Assembly (NCBI RefSeq): GCF_009754905.2
Contig: NZ_CP066775.1
Coordinates: 2,480,001 to 2,544,000, forward strand
Length of the DNA: 64,000 bases
Reading direction: 5' to 3'
From: Mucilaginibacter ginkgonis
GTDB taxonomy: Bacteria > Bacteroidota > Bacteroidia > Sphingobacteriales > Sphingobacteriaceae
The notes below the pieces were generated by a model that saw nothing but the letters and a program-made list of their open reading frames with translations, made no database searches and had not been told where the DNA came from. The first letter of the stretch is position 1. The number at the start of each line of letters is the position of its first letter. This document shows positions 26,254-35,535 of this stretch, piece by piece. Both the position numbers and the translations under genes were made by a program.

Positions 26254-27243
26254 TTAATATGCCCACTTAATGTACATGGCACCCCAGGTAAACCCGCCAC
26301 CAAAAGCAGCCAGTATCAGGTTGTCGCCTTTTTTAAATTTGTCTTCCCACTCCCACAAACAAAGGGGGATGGTTCCGTTGGTAGTATTACCATAACGTTC
26401 TATGTTTACGATCACCTTATCGGCGCTTAAGCCGGTACGGTTAGCGGTAGCGTCTATAATGCGTTTATTAGCCTGGTGAGGCACCAGCCATGCAACGTCG
26501 TCTGCCTCTAAGGCATTACGCTCCATCACCTCGGCAGCAACATCGGCCATATTGGTAACCGCGAATTTAAATACTGTTTGGCCTTCCTGATAAGCAAAAT
26601 GCTCGTGCGCGTCTATACTTTCGTGCGATGCCGGTTTTACAGAACCGCCCGCTTTCATGTGCAGGTATGGAGCCCCACTACCATCGCTCTTCAAAACAGA
26701 ATCTATAATGCCAAAACCCTGTTCATTCGGCTCCAGCAATGCGCAGCCGCAGCCGTCACCAAAAATGATACAGGTTGCGCGGTCTTCGTAATTTATGATA
26801 GACGACATTTTATCGCCACCTATAACTAACACTTTCTTGTACCTGCCGCTTTCTATATAAGATGCGCCTGTAGCCAGGCCAAATAGAAAACCCGAACATG
26901 CTGCCTGCAGATCATAGCCCCAGGCTTTGGTAGCGCCGATTTTAGCTGCTAAAATGTTAGCCGTTGCCGGGAACGGCATATCGGGCGTTGTGGTGCAAAA
27001 GATGATCAATTCTAGTTCATCTGCTGTGATACCGCGTTTCTTCAATAAGCCTTCAACTGCCGGAACTGCCATATCTGACGTACCCAAGCCTTCGCCTTTT
27101 AAAATGCGGCGCTCTTTGATACCTGTACGGGAGGTGATCCACTCGTCATTGGTATCTACCATTGTTTCCAGCTCTTTATTGGTCAGCACATAATCGGGCA
27201 CATAACCATTTACAGCAGTAATAGCAGCATATGTTTTTTGCAT
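26254..27243 (-). CDS. fabH: 3-oxoacyl-ACP synthase III
   Basis: A 329-residue KAS III that starts fatty acid chains by condensing an acyl-CoA with malonyl-ACP. The catalytic triad is visible as Cys116 (AACSGF), His256 (VPHQANKRI) and Asn286 (YGNTTNG). The N-terminal [12 protein letters not shown] is the CoA-binding signature. It follows plsX by 7 bp in the usual order. In a Bacteroidota with branched-chain lipids it may prefer branched acyl-CoA primers; that is inference. Confidence 0.97.
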   Translation of the reverse strand: MQKTYAAITAVNGYVPDYVLTNKELETMVDTNDEWITSRTGIKERRILKGEGLGTSDMAVPAVEGLLKKRGITADELELIIFCTTTPDMPFPATANILAAKIGATKAWGYDLQAACSGFLFGLATGASYIESGRYKKVLVIGGDKMSSIINYEDRATCIIFGDGCGCALLEPNEQGFGIIDSVLKSDGSGAPYLHMKAGGSVKPASHESIDAHEHFAYQEGQTVFKFAVTNMADVAAEVMERNALEADDVAWLVPHQANKRIIDATANRTGLSADKVIVNIERYGNTTNGTIPLCLWEWEDKFKKGDNLILAAFGGGFTWGAMYIKWAY

Positions 27244-27250
27244 AATAATT

Positions 27251-28195
27251 TTATTGTGGCTGAAAAGCTTGTTTAATCTTATCTATCAAACCGCTGGTAT
27301 ACATGTCGCGCGACAGCAATACCATATTTTTGATAGCCTCCGGATTGGATATACCATGCCCGACAACAACCGGCGCATTTACGCCCAAAACCGGGCTGCC
27401 ACCATATTGTTCATAGTTGAACCGGGTAAAAAACTCGTCTTTTATTTGCTTTTTGAGAGATATAACATAGAAAGACTCGGCCATTTTAAGGATAACGTTG
27501 CCGGTAAAGCCATCGGTAACGATCACGTCGGCCTGGTCGCTAAATAAGTCGCGGCCTTCTACATTTCCTACAAAGTTAAAGAGTTCGGTATCCTTCATCA
27601 GCGGATAAGTTGCCAATGAGAGCAGGTTGCCTTTCTCCTCTTCTTCGCCGATGTTCATCAGCGCGACTTTCGGATCGGGAATTTTATAAACCAGCTCGGC
27701 ATAAGCGCTGCCTAACACACCAAACTGCATCAGGTTCTCCGGCTTACAATCGGCATTAGCACCTACATCAAGCAAAATACCCAAACCTCCTTTAAGTTTG
27801 GGTATGATTGTGGCCATGGCAGGCCTCGAAATACCGGGAATTGTCTTTACACTGAATACCGAACCAACAAGCATTGCGCCGGTATTTCCTGCTGACGAAA
27901 AAGCAACTATCTGCCCTTCCTTCAACATCTGGAAACCCACACTAATACTTGAATCGGCTTTTTGTACAATGGCTTTGGTTGGGTGCTCGCCCATGCCAAT
28001 CACCTGAGTGGTATGTACAAACTCAAAGTTATCGCAGCTAAAGCCCTGCTCTTCTAAAATAGACTGAGCAGCAGGCTTATCGCCGATCAATACCAATTTC
28101 TGATCTGCGCCAAGTTCTTTACAAGCTTCAATTGCCCCTAAAACAGTTGCTTTGGGGGCGTAATCTCCGCCCATAATATCCAAGCCGATCTTCAT
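27251..28195 (-). CDS. plsX: Phosphate acyltransferase PlsX
   Basis: A 314-residue enzyme converting acyl-ACP to acyl-phosphate for phospholipid synthesis. It begins [20 protein letters not shown], the diagnostic PlsX start (DxMGGDxAP), and shows [15 protein letters not shown] and [16 protein letters not shown]. It acts at the membrane surface with PlsY. It sits between rpmF and fabH, the widespread order for this cluster. Confidence 0.97.
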   Translation of the reverse strand: MKIGLDIMGGDYAPKATVLGAIEACKELGADQKLVLIGDKPAAQSILEEQGFSCDNFEFVHTTQVIGMGEHPTKAIVQKADSSISVGFQMLKEGQIVAFSSAGNTGAMLVGSVFSVKTIPGISRPAMATIIPKLKGGLGILLDVGANADCKPENLMQFGVLGSAYAELVYKIPDPKVALMNIGEEEEKGNLLSLATYPLMKDTELFNFVGNVEGRDLFSDQADVIVTDGFTGNVILKMAESFYVISLKKQIKDEFFTRFNYEQYGGSPVLGVNAPVVVGHGISNPEAIKNMVLLSRDMYTSGLIDKIKQAFQPQ

Positions 28196-28212
28196 CAGTC
28201 AGGATAACAAAT

Positions 28213-28404
28213 TTAAGCTACAGCAGTTTTCTCAACAAGCAATTTACCATTGTAGTAAATGTTACCATCAACAGTATATGCGCGGTGTGGCAAATGCACT
28301 GCACCAGTTGCCTGGCAAGTTGTTAAACCCGGTGCTTCTGCTTTGTAGTGTGTACGGCGTTTATCTCTTCTCGATTTCGAAAATTTCCGTTTTGGATTTG
28401 GCAT
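28213..28404 (-). CDS. rpmF: 50S ribosomal protein L32
   Basis: A 63-residue basic protein starting MPNPKRKFSKSRRDKRRTHY, the standard L32 N-terminus, with a single Cys in TTCQATGAVHLPHRAY. The four-Cys zinc ribbon of some L32 proteins is absent, so this is a Cys-minus type. The yceD(DUF177)-rpmF-plsX order is conserved in many bacteria. Confidence 0.97.
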   Translation of the reverse strand: MPNPKRKFSKSRRDKRRTHYKAEAPGLTTCQATGAVHLPHRAYTVDGNIYYNGKLLVEKTAVA

Positions 28405-28411
28405 AACCTTT

Positions 28412-28933
28412 TTATTTTAATTTTTTGAGCGCGTCCCAACGCGGGTCTTCGTGCTCTGTACTTCCACCATTGCCGGCCAGCTCATTAAGCTTTGCCAGCA
28501 TTTCTTTATCACAATATGGGGTGTTACCCTCATCATTGCAGCGCGTTATAAACGGCACCGCAACAGTTACATATTCATAGATCAACCCTGCAATGTTTAT
28601 TTCAAACTCCTGCTTTTTAAGGGTTATTATCTCTTCGTCCTCGTCAATGTCTTCGTCAGCAAATTTAGCTATCTGCTGCTCGCGGATCTCTACCTGCTGC
28701 GGGTATTGCGACAAGCACTTGTCACAAGTAAGGCCAATGCTGCCTTTGATGTAAAAATCAAGTATCAGCATGGTTTCCTGTTTGTCCAGTTCTACGTGGC
28801 AAATCAGGTCGGCTTTTTTAACCAGCGAGTATTCAAACTCTGCAAAGAACGCGTCTGTTATCTCAAAATCAAACTCATGCTTACCAAGTTTTAACCCGGT
28901 AAATGGAATTAAGTATGTCTTTAACGATTTCAA
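28412..28933 (-). CDS. DUF177 (YceD-like) protein
   Basis: A 173-residue protein of the DUF177/YceD family, encoded just before rpmF as usual. Two Cys pairs, LTCDKCLSQY and a later CNDEGNTPYCDKEM, suggest a metal or structural site. I chose the TTG at 28933, giving MKSLKTYLIPFTGLKLGKHE, because an exact TACATTTG promoter box (28952-28959) overlaps the more upstream TTG, and no ATG precedes. The family is linked to rRNA or ribosome maturation in some organisms; the exact role here is unknown. Confidence 0.87.
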   Translation of the reverse strand: MKSLKTYLIPFTGLKLGKHEFDFEITDAFFAEFEYSLVKKADLICHVELDKQETMLILDFYIKGSIGLTCDKCLSQYPQQVEIREQQIAKFADEDIDEDEEIITLKKQEFEINIAGLIYEYVTVAVPFITRCNDEGNTPYCDKEMLAKLNELAGNGGSTEHEDPRWDALKKLK

Positions 28934-28951
28934 CGAGCGATAATTAGCCCG

Positions 28952-28959
28952 CAAATGTA
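28952..28959 (-). promoter_or_regulatory. Putative -7 box (TACATTTG) of the DUF177-rpmF-plsX-fabH cluster
   Basis: Exact TAnnTTTG on the minus strand, 18 nt before the chosen TTG start. It decides the start by excluding the overlapping TTG at 28954. Confidence 0.45.
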
Positions 28960-29138
28960 GGGAAATTTATAGAATTGGTAAAGTGTTTTTTTGGAATTGT
29001 TTGAGGAGACACAACCAAGAATATAGAGCCAGGAAACAAGACACGGCTTAACATTATTGACCGCCTGATAAACGATCTCTTGTAACCCGCTCTTTCGGAA
29101 AGAAACGCTAAGCAAATTTTCTATCGTTCTTAAGCATA

Positions 29139-29380
29139 AGTGATCTCTCCCCCAACCCCTCCCCGAGGGAGAGGGGCTTTTGAAAGCCCTTGTTGGTGTT
29201 GTCACCAAGAAGCCGAAATTGAAACCTTGAAATATCAAGTGACCTCTCCCCAAACCCCTCTCCGAAGGAGAGGGGTTTTTGAAGCCCTTGTTGGTGTTGT
29301 CGCCAACAAGCCGAAATTGAAACCTTGAAGTATCAAGTGACCTCTCTGCAAACCCCTCTCCGAAGGAGAGGGGCTTCTCT
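29139..29380. repeat. 99-100-bp tandem array of hairpin repeats
   Basis: Units begin AGTGAYCTCTC at about 29139, 29239 and 29338. Each full unit carries a CCCCTCTCCGAAGGAGAGG hairpin, then CCCTTGTTGGTGTTGTC and CCGAAATTGAAACCTTGAA. Two full units and a partial third. The interval 28960-29382 has no gene. Confidence 0.9.
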
Positions 29381-29382
29381 AA

Positions 29383-29907
29383 TCAAAACGCTTTCTTTGT
29401 TTCAGTTATATGCGCTAAATGATGCCTGCTGTGCCACGAGTATAGCGCGAGATTACGTTTAAGCGAGATCTCTCTCTGCTGCTCGGGGTGAAAAAAGGTT
29501 CGGTTCCATTCGTCTTCGCTCATGGACTCAAAAAGCGCGGTCATATGTTGATGGATCCCCTCCAACGATTTTAATGACGATTCCACAGGCAGTTGGTAGT
29601 CGCGCAGTAGCGCCCAGTCGGCCTCGTGGTAAGTTTTTATAACCGGGTTATCTTCTGTCAGTGCCCATTTAAAGCGGATAAGCGAATTCATGTGGCTGTC
29701 TGCCAGATGGTGCACCACTTGTTTGATTGTCCACCCGCCGGGGCGGTAGGGTGTGTTCAATTGATCCTCGGTTAGGCTAATAACCGCATTGCGCACTTTC
29801 CCGGGCAAGGTTTTAATGTCGTCTATCCAGCGGCGTATCTCTTCATCCGTAAAACTTACGGGGGCAGAAAATTTTCCTATCGGGTACCTTAATATTTCGT
29901 CAGACAT
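29383..29907 (-). CDS. YfiT/BstA-type DinB metalloprotein (bacillithiol-transferase-like)
   Basis: A 174-residue DinB-fold protein. It begins LRYPIGKFSAPVSFTDEE and shows VHHLADSHMNSLIRFKWAL and the C-terminal WHSRHHLAHI, which supply the three metal-binding His residues. This matches Bacillus YfiT/BstA, often annotated as a putative metal-dependent hydrolase or bacillithiol S-transferase. Several Bacteroidota make bacillithiol, so a thiol-transfer role is plausible but not shown. A second, different DinB protein is at 63.3 kb. Confidence 0.87.
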   Translation of the reverse strand: MSDEILRYPIGKFSAPVSFTDEEIRRWIDDIKTLPGKVRNAVISLTEDQLNTPYRPGGWTIKQVVHHLADSHMNSLIRFKWALTEDNPVIKTYHEADWALLRDYQLPVESSLKSLEGIHQHMTALFESMSEDEWNRTFFHPEQQREISLKRNLALYSWHSRHHLAHITETKKAF

Positions 29908-30007
29908 GGTTCAGTTGTAATTAGCGGTCGGATAATTTGTGATATACTTGTGTGGGCTGTAAGATTTGCCCCAAATTAACGTTTTTGAATTTTCTTTTAA
30001 CCTTCTG

Positions 30008-31354
30008 ATGATAAAAAAAGGGCTGTTGGTATTATTGATGCTTGTGTCTGCGCTATCATATGCAGAGACCATTCATACCGACGTGCTGGTGATCGGTGGT
30101 ACGGAAAGCGGAACAGCAGCGGCTATCCAATCGGCGCGCAGCAAGTTAAAAACGCTTTTAATAGAACCTCAATCGCTGTTGGGCGGACAGATCATTATAG
30201 GGAAAGGTGTTATAACCGGCAACAAAGATCTCCCGTCGGGGATCTGGGGTGAATTCCGTAAACATGTCATCCAATATTACCGCCACAATAAAAATTACGG
30301 ACCAGCGCCGGATTCGTCTCTGAGATTTGAACCTTATACAGGCGGAGCCTTCTTGAAAAAAATGGCGGATACTGTAAAGAACCTCACCATAAAGTTCAAC
30401 ACCAGCTATACCTCTATCAGGCAAGATGGCACCGGCTGGGAGGTAAATTTAAAGCAGGGCGAAGAAAAGATCATAGTTAAAGCGCGGGTGCTGGTTGATG
30501 CAACAACGACATCAGCAGCAGCGAAAGATGTATTGAAAAGTACCCCACTTGAGGGTCTCGAAAAGTTGACTGTTACAGACGTAGAAAGTCCGTACGATCA
30601 AAAGCTAAATCTTTATCGAACAGCTATTGCCATTTGCGATGTACAGAATGGTACGCCGTTTAGTATACCGCTGGGCGCGCTGGTAGTTAAGAATGCAGAC
30701 AATCTGATTGTTACCGGAAATGGCGTATCGGTTGATGACACCTTAAAACAGGTGTTGCAAAACCCTGCTGTGCAATTGTGTATTGGTCAGGGGGCGGGGA
30801 CTATTGCCGCTTATTGCGCGTTCTTTAAAACCACAACAAAAAATTTCACGGTAAAATCTGTACGGGCTATACAGGGTGAACTGCTGGATTTCAAGGGCTA
30901 TTTGCTCCCTTTCAGCGATTTCCCGGCGTCAGACCCAAATATTCGCGCGATACAACAGATTGGCGCAACCGGACTAATAAAAGGTGTTTTGGGGATTGAT
31001 AGGCGTTTTAAAGAAAAGAAAATGCTTTTTATGCCCGATACGCTGGTGCGCACGGCGGAGATCCAACCTGTTTTAACAGATATGTATACACGAGCATTTT
31101 TATGGTTTAACAAGAACACGCCCGGCACTTATTTTACGACTGCAGATTTGCTTTCTTTTATAAGCGAGATCAGCCTACGCGATCCTAAAACCTTCCGGAT
31201 GGACATGGAAAAGCAATGGCAAACGGTTTACAAATTCAAAAACACATTTGATCTGCAAAAGCCGGTTAATCGTCGTGAGTTTGCCGTGCTGGCCAATAAA
31301 TTTCTAAATCCTTTTGCCCGATATGTAGATATTACCGGCAAACTGATTAACTAG
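30008..31354 (+). CDS. Secreted FAD-dependent oxidoreductase
   Basis: A 448-residue protein with a signal peptide (1-19, ending SYA-E), then the dinucleotide-binding loop TDVLVIGGTESGTAAAIQSA (Gly30, Gly31, Gly35) and LLIEPQSLLGGQ. It belongs to the FAD_oxidored group, often found with carbohydrate or xenobiotic breakdown. The later region VKSVRAIQGELLDFKGY is less typical and the substrate is unknown. The start is the ATG at 30008; a TTG at 29966 would precede the signal peptide with 14 unrelated residues. It overlaps the convergent BrkB gene by 8 bp. Confidence 0.8.
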   Translation: MIKKGLLVLLMLVSALSYAETIHTDVLVIGGTESGTAAAIQSARSKLKTLLIEPQSLLGGQIIIGKGVITGNKDLPSGIWGEFRKHVIQYYRHNKNYGPAPDSSLRFEPYTGGAFLKKMADTVKNLTIKFNTSYTSIRQDGTGWEVNLKQGEEKIIVKARVLVDATTTSAAAKDVLKSTPLEGLEKLTVTDVESPYDQKLNLYRTAIAICDVQNGTPFSIPLGALVVKNADNLIVTGNGVSVDDTLKQVLQNPAVQLCIGQGAGTIAAYCAFFKTTTKNFTVKSVRAIQGELLDFKGYLLPFSDFPASDPNIRAIQQIGATGLIKGVLGIDRRFKEKKMLFMPDTLVRTAEIQPVLTDMYTRAFLWFNKNTPGTYFTTADLLSFISEISLRDPKTFRMDMEKQWQTVYKFKNTFDLQKPVNRREFAVLANKFLNPFARYVDITGKLIN

Positions 31355-32339
31355 CAGCGCCCTCAACAGGTTTATTCAACTTGTTCTGTAGTTCGGGGTT
31401 TTGTGGCGGCAGCACATCTACATGCTGCTCAACCTCTGTCTGTTTAATATGTACCGCGTATTCTGCCGGCTCAATGTGGCTGCCATTAGCCTCAGCATAA
31501 ACTTGTGTAAACTCGGCACCTATATACAATATAGCTGCGGTATAATAGATCCACAGCAAAATAACGATGATAGAACCTGCCGCACCGTAAGTTGATGTCT
31601 TTGCCGAATATTCTATATAAAGCCCGATCACGTACTTACCCAGCATAAACAGCAACGCGGTAAAGAACGCGCCCGAACGTACATCGCTCCACTTGATCTT
31701 CACATCGGGTAATACCTTGAATATGATCCCGAATAATGTCGAGATCACAATAAAGCCAATAGCCAGGTTTATGCCGTTTACCACCCAAATGGTTAACCCC
31801 GGCAAAAAATGCTGAAGCCGGTTGCTCAACGCAAGTATAAGTAAATTGACAGCCATGGTAACCAGGAATAAAAAGCCCAGGCTTATGATCAGTGAAAAAG
31901 AGATAAACCTGTTTTGGATAAGCTTGAGCCAGCTTTTCTTAGGCTTCGCCTTTACACGCCAGATGGTATTTAGAGAATCCTGTATTTCAATAAAAATACT
32001 GCTGGCACCCATCATCAGGGTCACTACACCTATGGCAATTGCAGTACCCGTTTTCCCAGACAGTTCGAGGTTTTTAAGCATGTCTTGTATCTGCGCGGCG
32101 GCATCGGCGCCAACATATCCTTTTATCTGCGGATAGAGGGAATTGGTAATGGCGTCCTGGCCCAGAAATAAGCCGGCAAGAGAAATTACCAATATTAAAA
32201 GCGGCGCTAACGAGAACACGGTATAATATGCCAGAGAGGCGCTAAACTTTAGGCCATTATCGTCAGAAAAGCCCATGAACGTGGCTTTTAAAATGCACCA
32301 CCAGCGGTTAAGATATTCTTTGGTAAAGATCTTTTTCAT
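31347..32339 (-). CDS. YihY/BrkB-family membrane protein
   Basis: A 330-residue protein with six membrane segments. It shows LKFSASLAYYTVFSLAPLLI, the diagnostic first segment of the YihY/BrkB family, and YGAAGSIIVILLWIYYTAAI near the end. A soluble Pro/Gln-rich tail (about 285-330) follows. Despite old annotation as ribonuclease BN, these are membrane proteins of unknown function. The 3' end overlaps the convergent FAD oxidoreductase. Confidence 0.92.
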   Translation of the reverse strand: MKKIFTKEYLNRWWCILKATFMGFSDDNGLKFSASLAYYTVFSLAPLLILVISLAGLFLGQDAITNSLYPQIKGYVGADAAAQIQDMLKNLELSGKTGTAIAIGVVTLMMGASSIFIEIQDSLNTIWRVKAKPKKSWLKLIQNRFISFSLIISLGFLFLVTMAVNLLILALSNRLQHFLPGLTIWVVNGINLAIGFIVISTLFGIIFKVLPDVKIKWSDVRSGAFFTALLFMLGKYVIGLYIEYSAKTSTYGAAGSIIVILLWIYYTAAILYIGAEFTQVYAEANGSHIEPAEYAVHIKQTEVEQHVDVLPPQNPELQNKLNKPVEGAAS

Positions 32340-32457
32340 AAAGCTAAAGGGTCTGCTTTTTTTAGTATGCTAAACTATAAAGCAATTTTAGCCGCAAAAG
32401 TTTAGTTAAACTTTTGTTAAGAGCGTCATACCATTGAATGGCAATAGATGAGGCGTG

Positions 32458-33024
32458 TTACTTTCCTTTTAACACCTCTATAATTTGATCTGTACTATCA
32501 ACCTGGCCAATGCGCGGGAATATGTATTTGATAGAGCGCTCCTGCGCTTCGGCAATCATGTCGGTCATGGCATCCTGCGCAAAAGCTATATTATAACCAA
32601 ATTCAAAAGCCGAACGCGCTGTACCTTCTACGCCAATGCTGGTAGAAACACCTGCCAAAACGATTCCTGTAACGCCAATAGCCTGCAGTTGTTCATGCAG
32701 CCCGGTTTCAAAAAAAACGTTCCATGTTTGTTTAGTGATGAAAATATCATCAGGTTGCGTTTTAATTTCAGGTGCTATTTCCAGCCACTCGGCATCGAAT
32801 TCGCGTGGCGGCTGATTTGCATCCTTACGTGTAGCGGGCCGTTTATTTAAGGATGGGTTGACGTTGACCACAACTATCGGCAAATTCTTTGCCCTGAACG
32901 CGGCCACTAACTTAGCGGCGTTGGCCAAAACGTCCTCAATAGGGTTTGCCAGTGGAAATTGAATAATTCCCTTTTGCAGGTCTACAAGCACCAATGCGGT
33001 ACGTTTATCTAATTGAGTTATCAT
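32458..33024 (-). CDS. Isochorismatase-family hydrolase
   Basis: A 188-residue alpha/beta hydrolase of the isochorismatase superfamily. Asp15 (LVLVDLQKGI) and Lys98 (FITKQTWNVF) are in place. At the usual Cys position in GVSTSIGVEGTAR there is Gly131, as in isochorismatases that hydrolyse an enol ether without a thiol nucleophile, unlike the Cys-containing amidases. It is the last gene of the marR-MFS operon, 14 bp behind the transporter, so it may act on the same exported or imported compound; this is inference. Confidence 0.87.
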   Translation of the reverse strand: MITQLDKRTALVLVDLQKGIIQFPLANPIEDVLANAAKLVAAFRAKNLPIVVVNVNPSLNKRPATRKDANQPPREFDAEWLEIAPEIKTQPDDIFITKQTWNVFFETGLHEQLQAIGVTGIVLAGVSTSIGVEGTARSAFEFGYNIAFAQDAMTDMIAEAQERSIKYIFPRIGQVDSTDQIIEVLKGK

Positions 33025-33037
33025 AGGTATTTATTTG

Positions 33038-34309
33038 TTACGCAGAATGTTCCATCATTACGGATGGCTGTTTGTCTAATGTTGGCGCTGTTTGGGCACT
33101 TTTCATCTTTACCGATTGTAAATGCCATAAATGCAAACCACCTATAAGCATGGCCACTGTACCCTGAACCAATATTGTGGTTTCCGCGCCGAAACGTTGC
33201 GATAAAGCGCCTACAATGAGTCCGCCAATTGGCTGCATACCGAAGAAAGCCATGGCATACAAACTGATAACACGCCCGCGCATGTCGGCAGACACTGTGG
33301 TTTGGACAAGTGTATTGGTTATTGTTACCTGCGACATCATACCAAAGGCACTAATGGTAATAAAAATAAGTGCCAGCCAGTAAGTCTTCTCAAACGCGAA
33401 CAATGACAGGCCAATGCCGAACACAAAAGTATTGATAGTCAGAATCTTGTTCAGATCTGTGCCTGGCTTAAGCGAAGCTAAAAATATCGCCCCGCAAAAA
33501 GCACCCAGGCCAATGGCGCTGTCGATAACACCGAAGGTTGAGGCAGTGCCATGAAATATGTCTTTAGCATAAACAGGTATCAAAGTATTATAAGGCAATA
33601 CCAATAAACTCATCAAGGCCAGCATCAAAATCACAAAGCCGATGGTAGGCGTATTTTTTACATACAGAAATCCTTCTTTAAGCTCCCCTAAAACGTTTTT
33701 TGTGTGGGGTTTTGCAACGTAAGCAGGCAGCCGCATCAACAATAACGAACCTATCACCGCCACAAAACTCAGCGCGTTAAGCCCAAAGCAAACGTCATCG
33801 CCTAATTTCTCAATCGCGATACCTGCAATAGCCGGACCGATAAGCCGGGATAGGTTTACCATCGACGAATTGAGCGCCAGGGCATTAGGCAGGTCTTTTT
33901 TATCGTCGACCATATCATACACAAGCGCTTGCCTTGCCGGAACATCAAAGGCATTAATGATGCCTAGTATGGCGCTTAGCGCTACCACTTCCCAGATATT
34001 AAAATGATTGAAGAAGATGAGCATAGCCAATGCAATGGCTTGTATCATAGATGACACCTGCGTTGTAAGCAATACCTTAAAGCGGTTGTACCTGTCTGAT
34101 ACTACGCCGCCAATCGAAGACAGCACGAAAGTGGGGAACAAGCTGGCAAACAGCGTAACCCCAAGCATAAATTTTGAATGTGTTAAAGAATATACTACCC
34201 AACTCACGGCGGTCTTCTGCATCCAGGTGCCTATCAGCGAAACCGACTGGCCTAAGAAAAACAACCTGTAGTTGCGGCTTTTGAAAGCGTTAAATGTATT
34301 TATTTGCAT
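33038..34309 (-). CDS. MFS transporter (MFS_3/enterobactin-exporter-like)
   Basis: A 423-residue, 12-span major facilitator protein. It begins with FKSRNYRLFFLGQSVSLIGTWMQ, the MFS_3 signature, and has the loop GGVVSDRYNRFKVLL (motif A, GxxxDRxxRR type) and VPARQALVYDMV. This group contains efflux pumps for siderophores and drugs. It lies 5 bp after marR, which suggests that it is regulated by that repressor and exports a small lipophilic compound. Substrate unknown. Confidence 0.92.
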   Translation of the reverse strand: MQINTFNAFKSRNYRLFFLGQSVSLIGTWMQKTAVSWVVYSLTHSKFMLGVTLFASLFPTFVLSSIGGVVSDRYNRFKVLLTTQVSSMIQAIALAMLIFFNHFNIWEVVALSAILGIINAFDVPARQALVYDMVDDKKDLPNALALNSSMVNLSRLIGPAIAGIAIEKLGDDVCFGLNALSFVAVIGSLLLMRLPAYVAKPHTKNVLGELKEGFLYVKNTPTIGFVILMLALMSLLVLPYNTLIPVYAKDIFHGTASTFGVIDSAIGLGAFCGAIFLASLKPGTDLNKILTINTFVFGIGLSLFAFEKTYWLALIFITISAFGMMSQVTITNTLVQTTVSADMRGRVISLYAMAFFGMQPIGGLIVGALSQRFGAETTILVQGTVAMLIGGLHLWHLQSVKMKSAQTAPTLDKQPSVMMEHSA

Positions 34310-34314
34310 TATTA

Positions 34315-34752
34315 TTATTCAAAGTTTACAACACGGCTTAAAGGCCCAACGGCCTTGATAAGCACTTCTAATTCTGTATCTGTACAAGTTTCCTGTAGAG
34401 CCTTGGCTAGCCATTCGTCTCGTTCGTGGCGGGTTTTGTATAATAGTTCCAGTCCAGCGGCAGACATCGTGATCAGCACTTTGCGTTTATCCGTTTCTGA
34501 TGGTGTGCGAATGATAAGATCCAGCTCGGTAAGATGATTCAATATCTGCGACATGGATTGTGTGGTGATCTTCTCAATTACAGCCAGTTCGCTTGGCAAT
34601 AGTTGTTTATGCTCGTCAAGCAATTTCAGAACAGACCGTTCTGTTAACGACAGACTGCCAATAGCACCGGACTTGCTCCTCAATTTTTTTACCAGTCTTG
34701 TTATTAATGTTCTTAGCTCAGACGCCAGATGCATTGTGTCCCTATCAATCAT
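34315..34752 (-). CDS. MarR-family transcriptional regulator
   Basis: A 145-residue winged-helix regulator. It shows SLTERSVLKLLDEH, LPSELAVIEKITTQSMSQIL (recognition helix) and the wing LIIRTPSETDKRKVLITMSAAG, all typical of MarR. It leads an operon with an MFS transporter and an isochorismatase hydrolase. A 16-bp palindrome lies 9 nt upstream of the start, between the promoter -7 box and the ATG, ideally placed for autorepression. Confidence 0.93.
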   Translation of the reverse strand: MIDRDTMHLASELRTLITRLVKKLRSKSGAIGSLSLTERSVLKLLDEHKQLLPSELAVIEKITTQSMSQILNHLTELDLIIRTPSETDKRKVLITMSAAGLELLYKTRHERDEWLAKALQETCTDTELEVLIKAVGPLSRVVNFE

Positions 34753-34761
34753 ATTATCAGT

Positions 34762-34777
34762 TAAACTTATAAGTTTA
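34762..34777. promoter_or_regulatory. Operator palindrome of the MarR operon
   Basis: TAAACTTATAAGTTTA is a perfect 16-bp palindrome lying between the TATATTTG box (34793-34800) and the marR start at 34752. Binding there would block transcription initiation or early elongation. Confidence 0.7.
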
Positions 34778-34792
34778 CCTTACAAATATAAG

Positions 34793-34800
34793 CTGATACT
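34793..34800 (-). promoter_or_regulatory. Putative -7 box (TATATTTG) of the marR operon
   Basis: Exact TAnnTTTG on the minus strand, 40 nt before the ATG. Confidence 0.5.
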
Positions 34801-34850
34801 TGTTTTCTGTGAAGGGAATTTTGCTAAATGAACTTATTCTGTGATTGAGA

Positions 34851-35534
34851 TTACAATTGGCTGAAAGGGATATCCAGCAATTTGTATTGCTGCCAGCCAA
34901 TAAAGTCGAAGTGCCACCACTCGGTAGGCAATATCTGGAAACCGTGCGAGGTCATTTCATCCTGCAACAATTGGCGGTTCTTTTTAGCCGTCGCACTCAC
35001 CGGTTCAAATTTGGCAGCCGCCGCTTTAGTGAAACTATCATAGCCGGTTGGCATTTCAATTTCCTTGCCGGTTTTCAAGTCCACAATTGTAAGGTCGATT
35101 GCACAGCCGCGGTTATGTTTTGAGCCATGCGCGGGGTTTGCAACAAAGCTGGTATCGCGCGTCATATTGTAGAACTTAACGGTGATATTATAGGGCCGGT
35201 AACCATCAAAGATCTTCAATCCTAAGCCCTGTTTCTCCAGGTCGTGCTGAATTGCCAGCAAAGCGTGATACACCGGCAAACGCGCAAACGCCCTTGCCTG
35301 GGGATACATAACCGCATGCATAAAGTTGTTGGTGGTGGCATAACGCACATCAAGCAGGATGCCTGTCTTAGCCGGAATAATTTCAACCAATTGGTTATTG
35401 GAATTTTCTTTTACCTGCTCTTTGTACTGTGCAAACTTCACCACATGCAAGCTATCGCTATAGTCGAAGCTTTGGCCTTTAACTGTTAAAGCTGTAAGAA
35501 CAACGATAAAAGAAAGAAGATACTTCATTTGCAT
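34851..35534 (-). CDS. VanX-like D-Ala-D-Ala dipeptidase (M15)
   Basis: A 227-residue secreted zinc peptidase: signal peptide to about residue 20 (VKG-Q), then the M15 motifs GSKHNRGCAIDLTIVD (His and Asp zinc ligands) and EWWHFDF (third His and the general base Glu). VanX-type enzymes cleave D-Ala-D-Ala; in non-resistant organisms they likely recycle wall dipeptides. The ATG starts 1 bp after the alanine-dehydrogenase-like stop, so they are one operon. Vancomycin resistance is not implied, as no vanHA partners are present. Confidence 0.9.
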   Translation of the reverse strand: MQMKYLLSFIVVLTALTVKGQSFDYSDSLHVVKFAQYKEQVKENSNNQLVEIIPAKTGILLDVRYATTNNFMHAVMYPQARAFARLPVYHALLAIQHDLEKQGLGLKIFDGYRPYNITVKFYNMTRDTSFVANPAHGSKHNRGCAIDLTIVDLKTGKEIEMPTGYDSFTKAAAAKFEPVSATAKKNRQLLQDEMTSHGFQILPTEWWHFDFIGWQQYKLLDIPFSQL

Positions 35535-35535
35535 G

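Noticed and set aside
28451..28894. 147-codon open frame antisense to the DUF177 gene
   Set aside because: Shadow of a real gene that is supported by motif and conserved neighbourhood.
34851..35534. Vancomycin-resistance gene (vanX)
   Set aside because: Only the peptidase is present. No VanH, VanA or VanRS genes surround it, and its partner is an alanine-metabolism gene.
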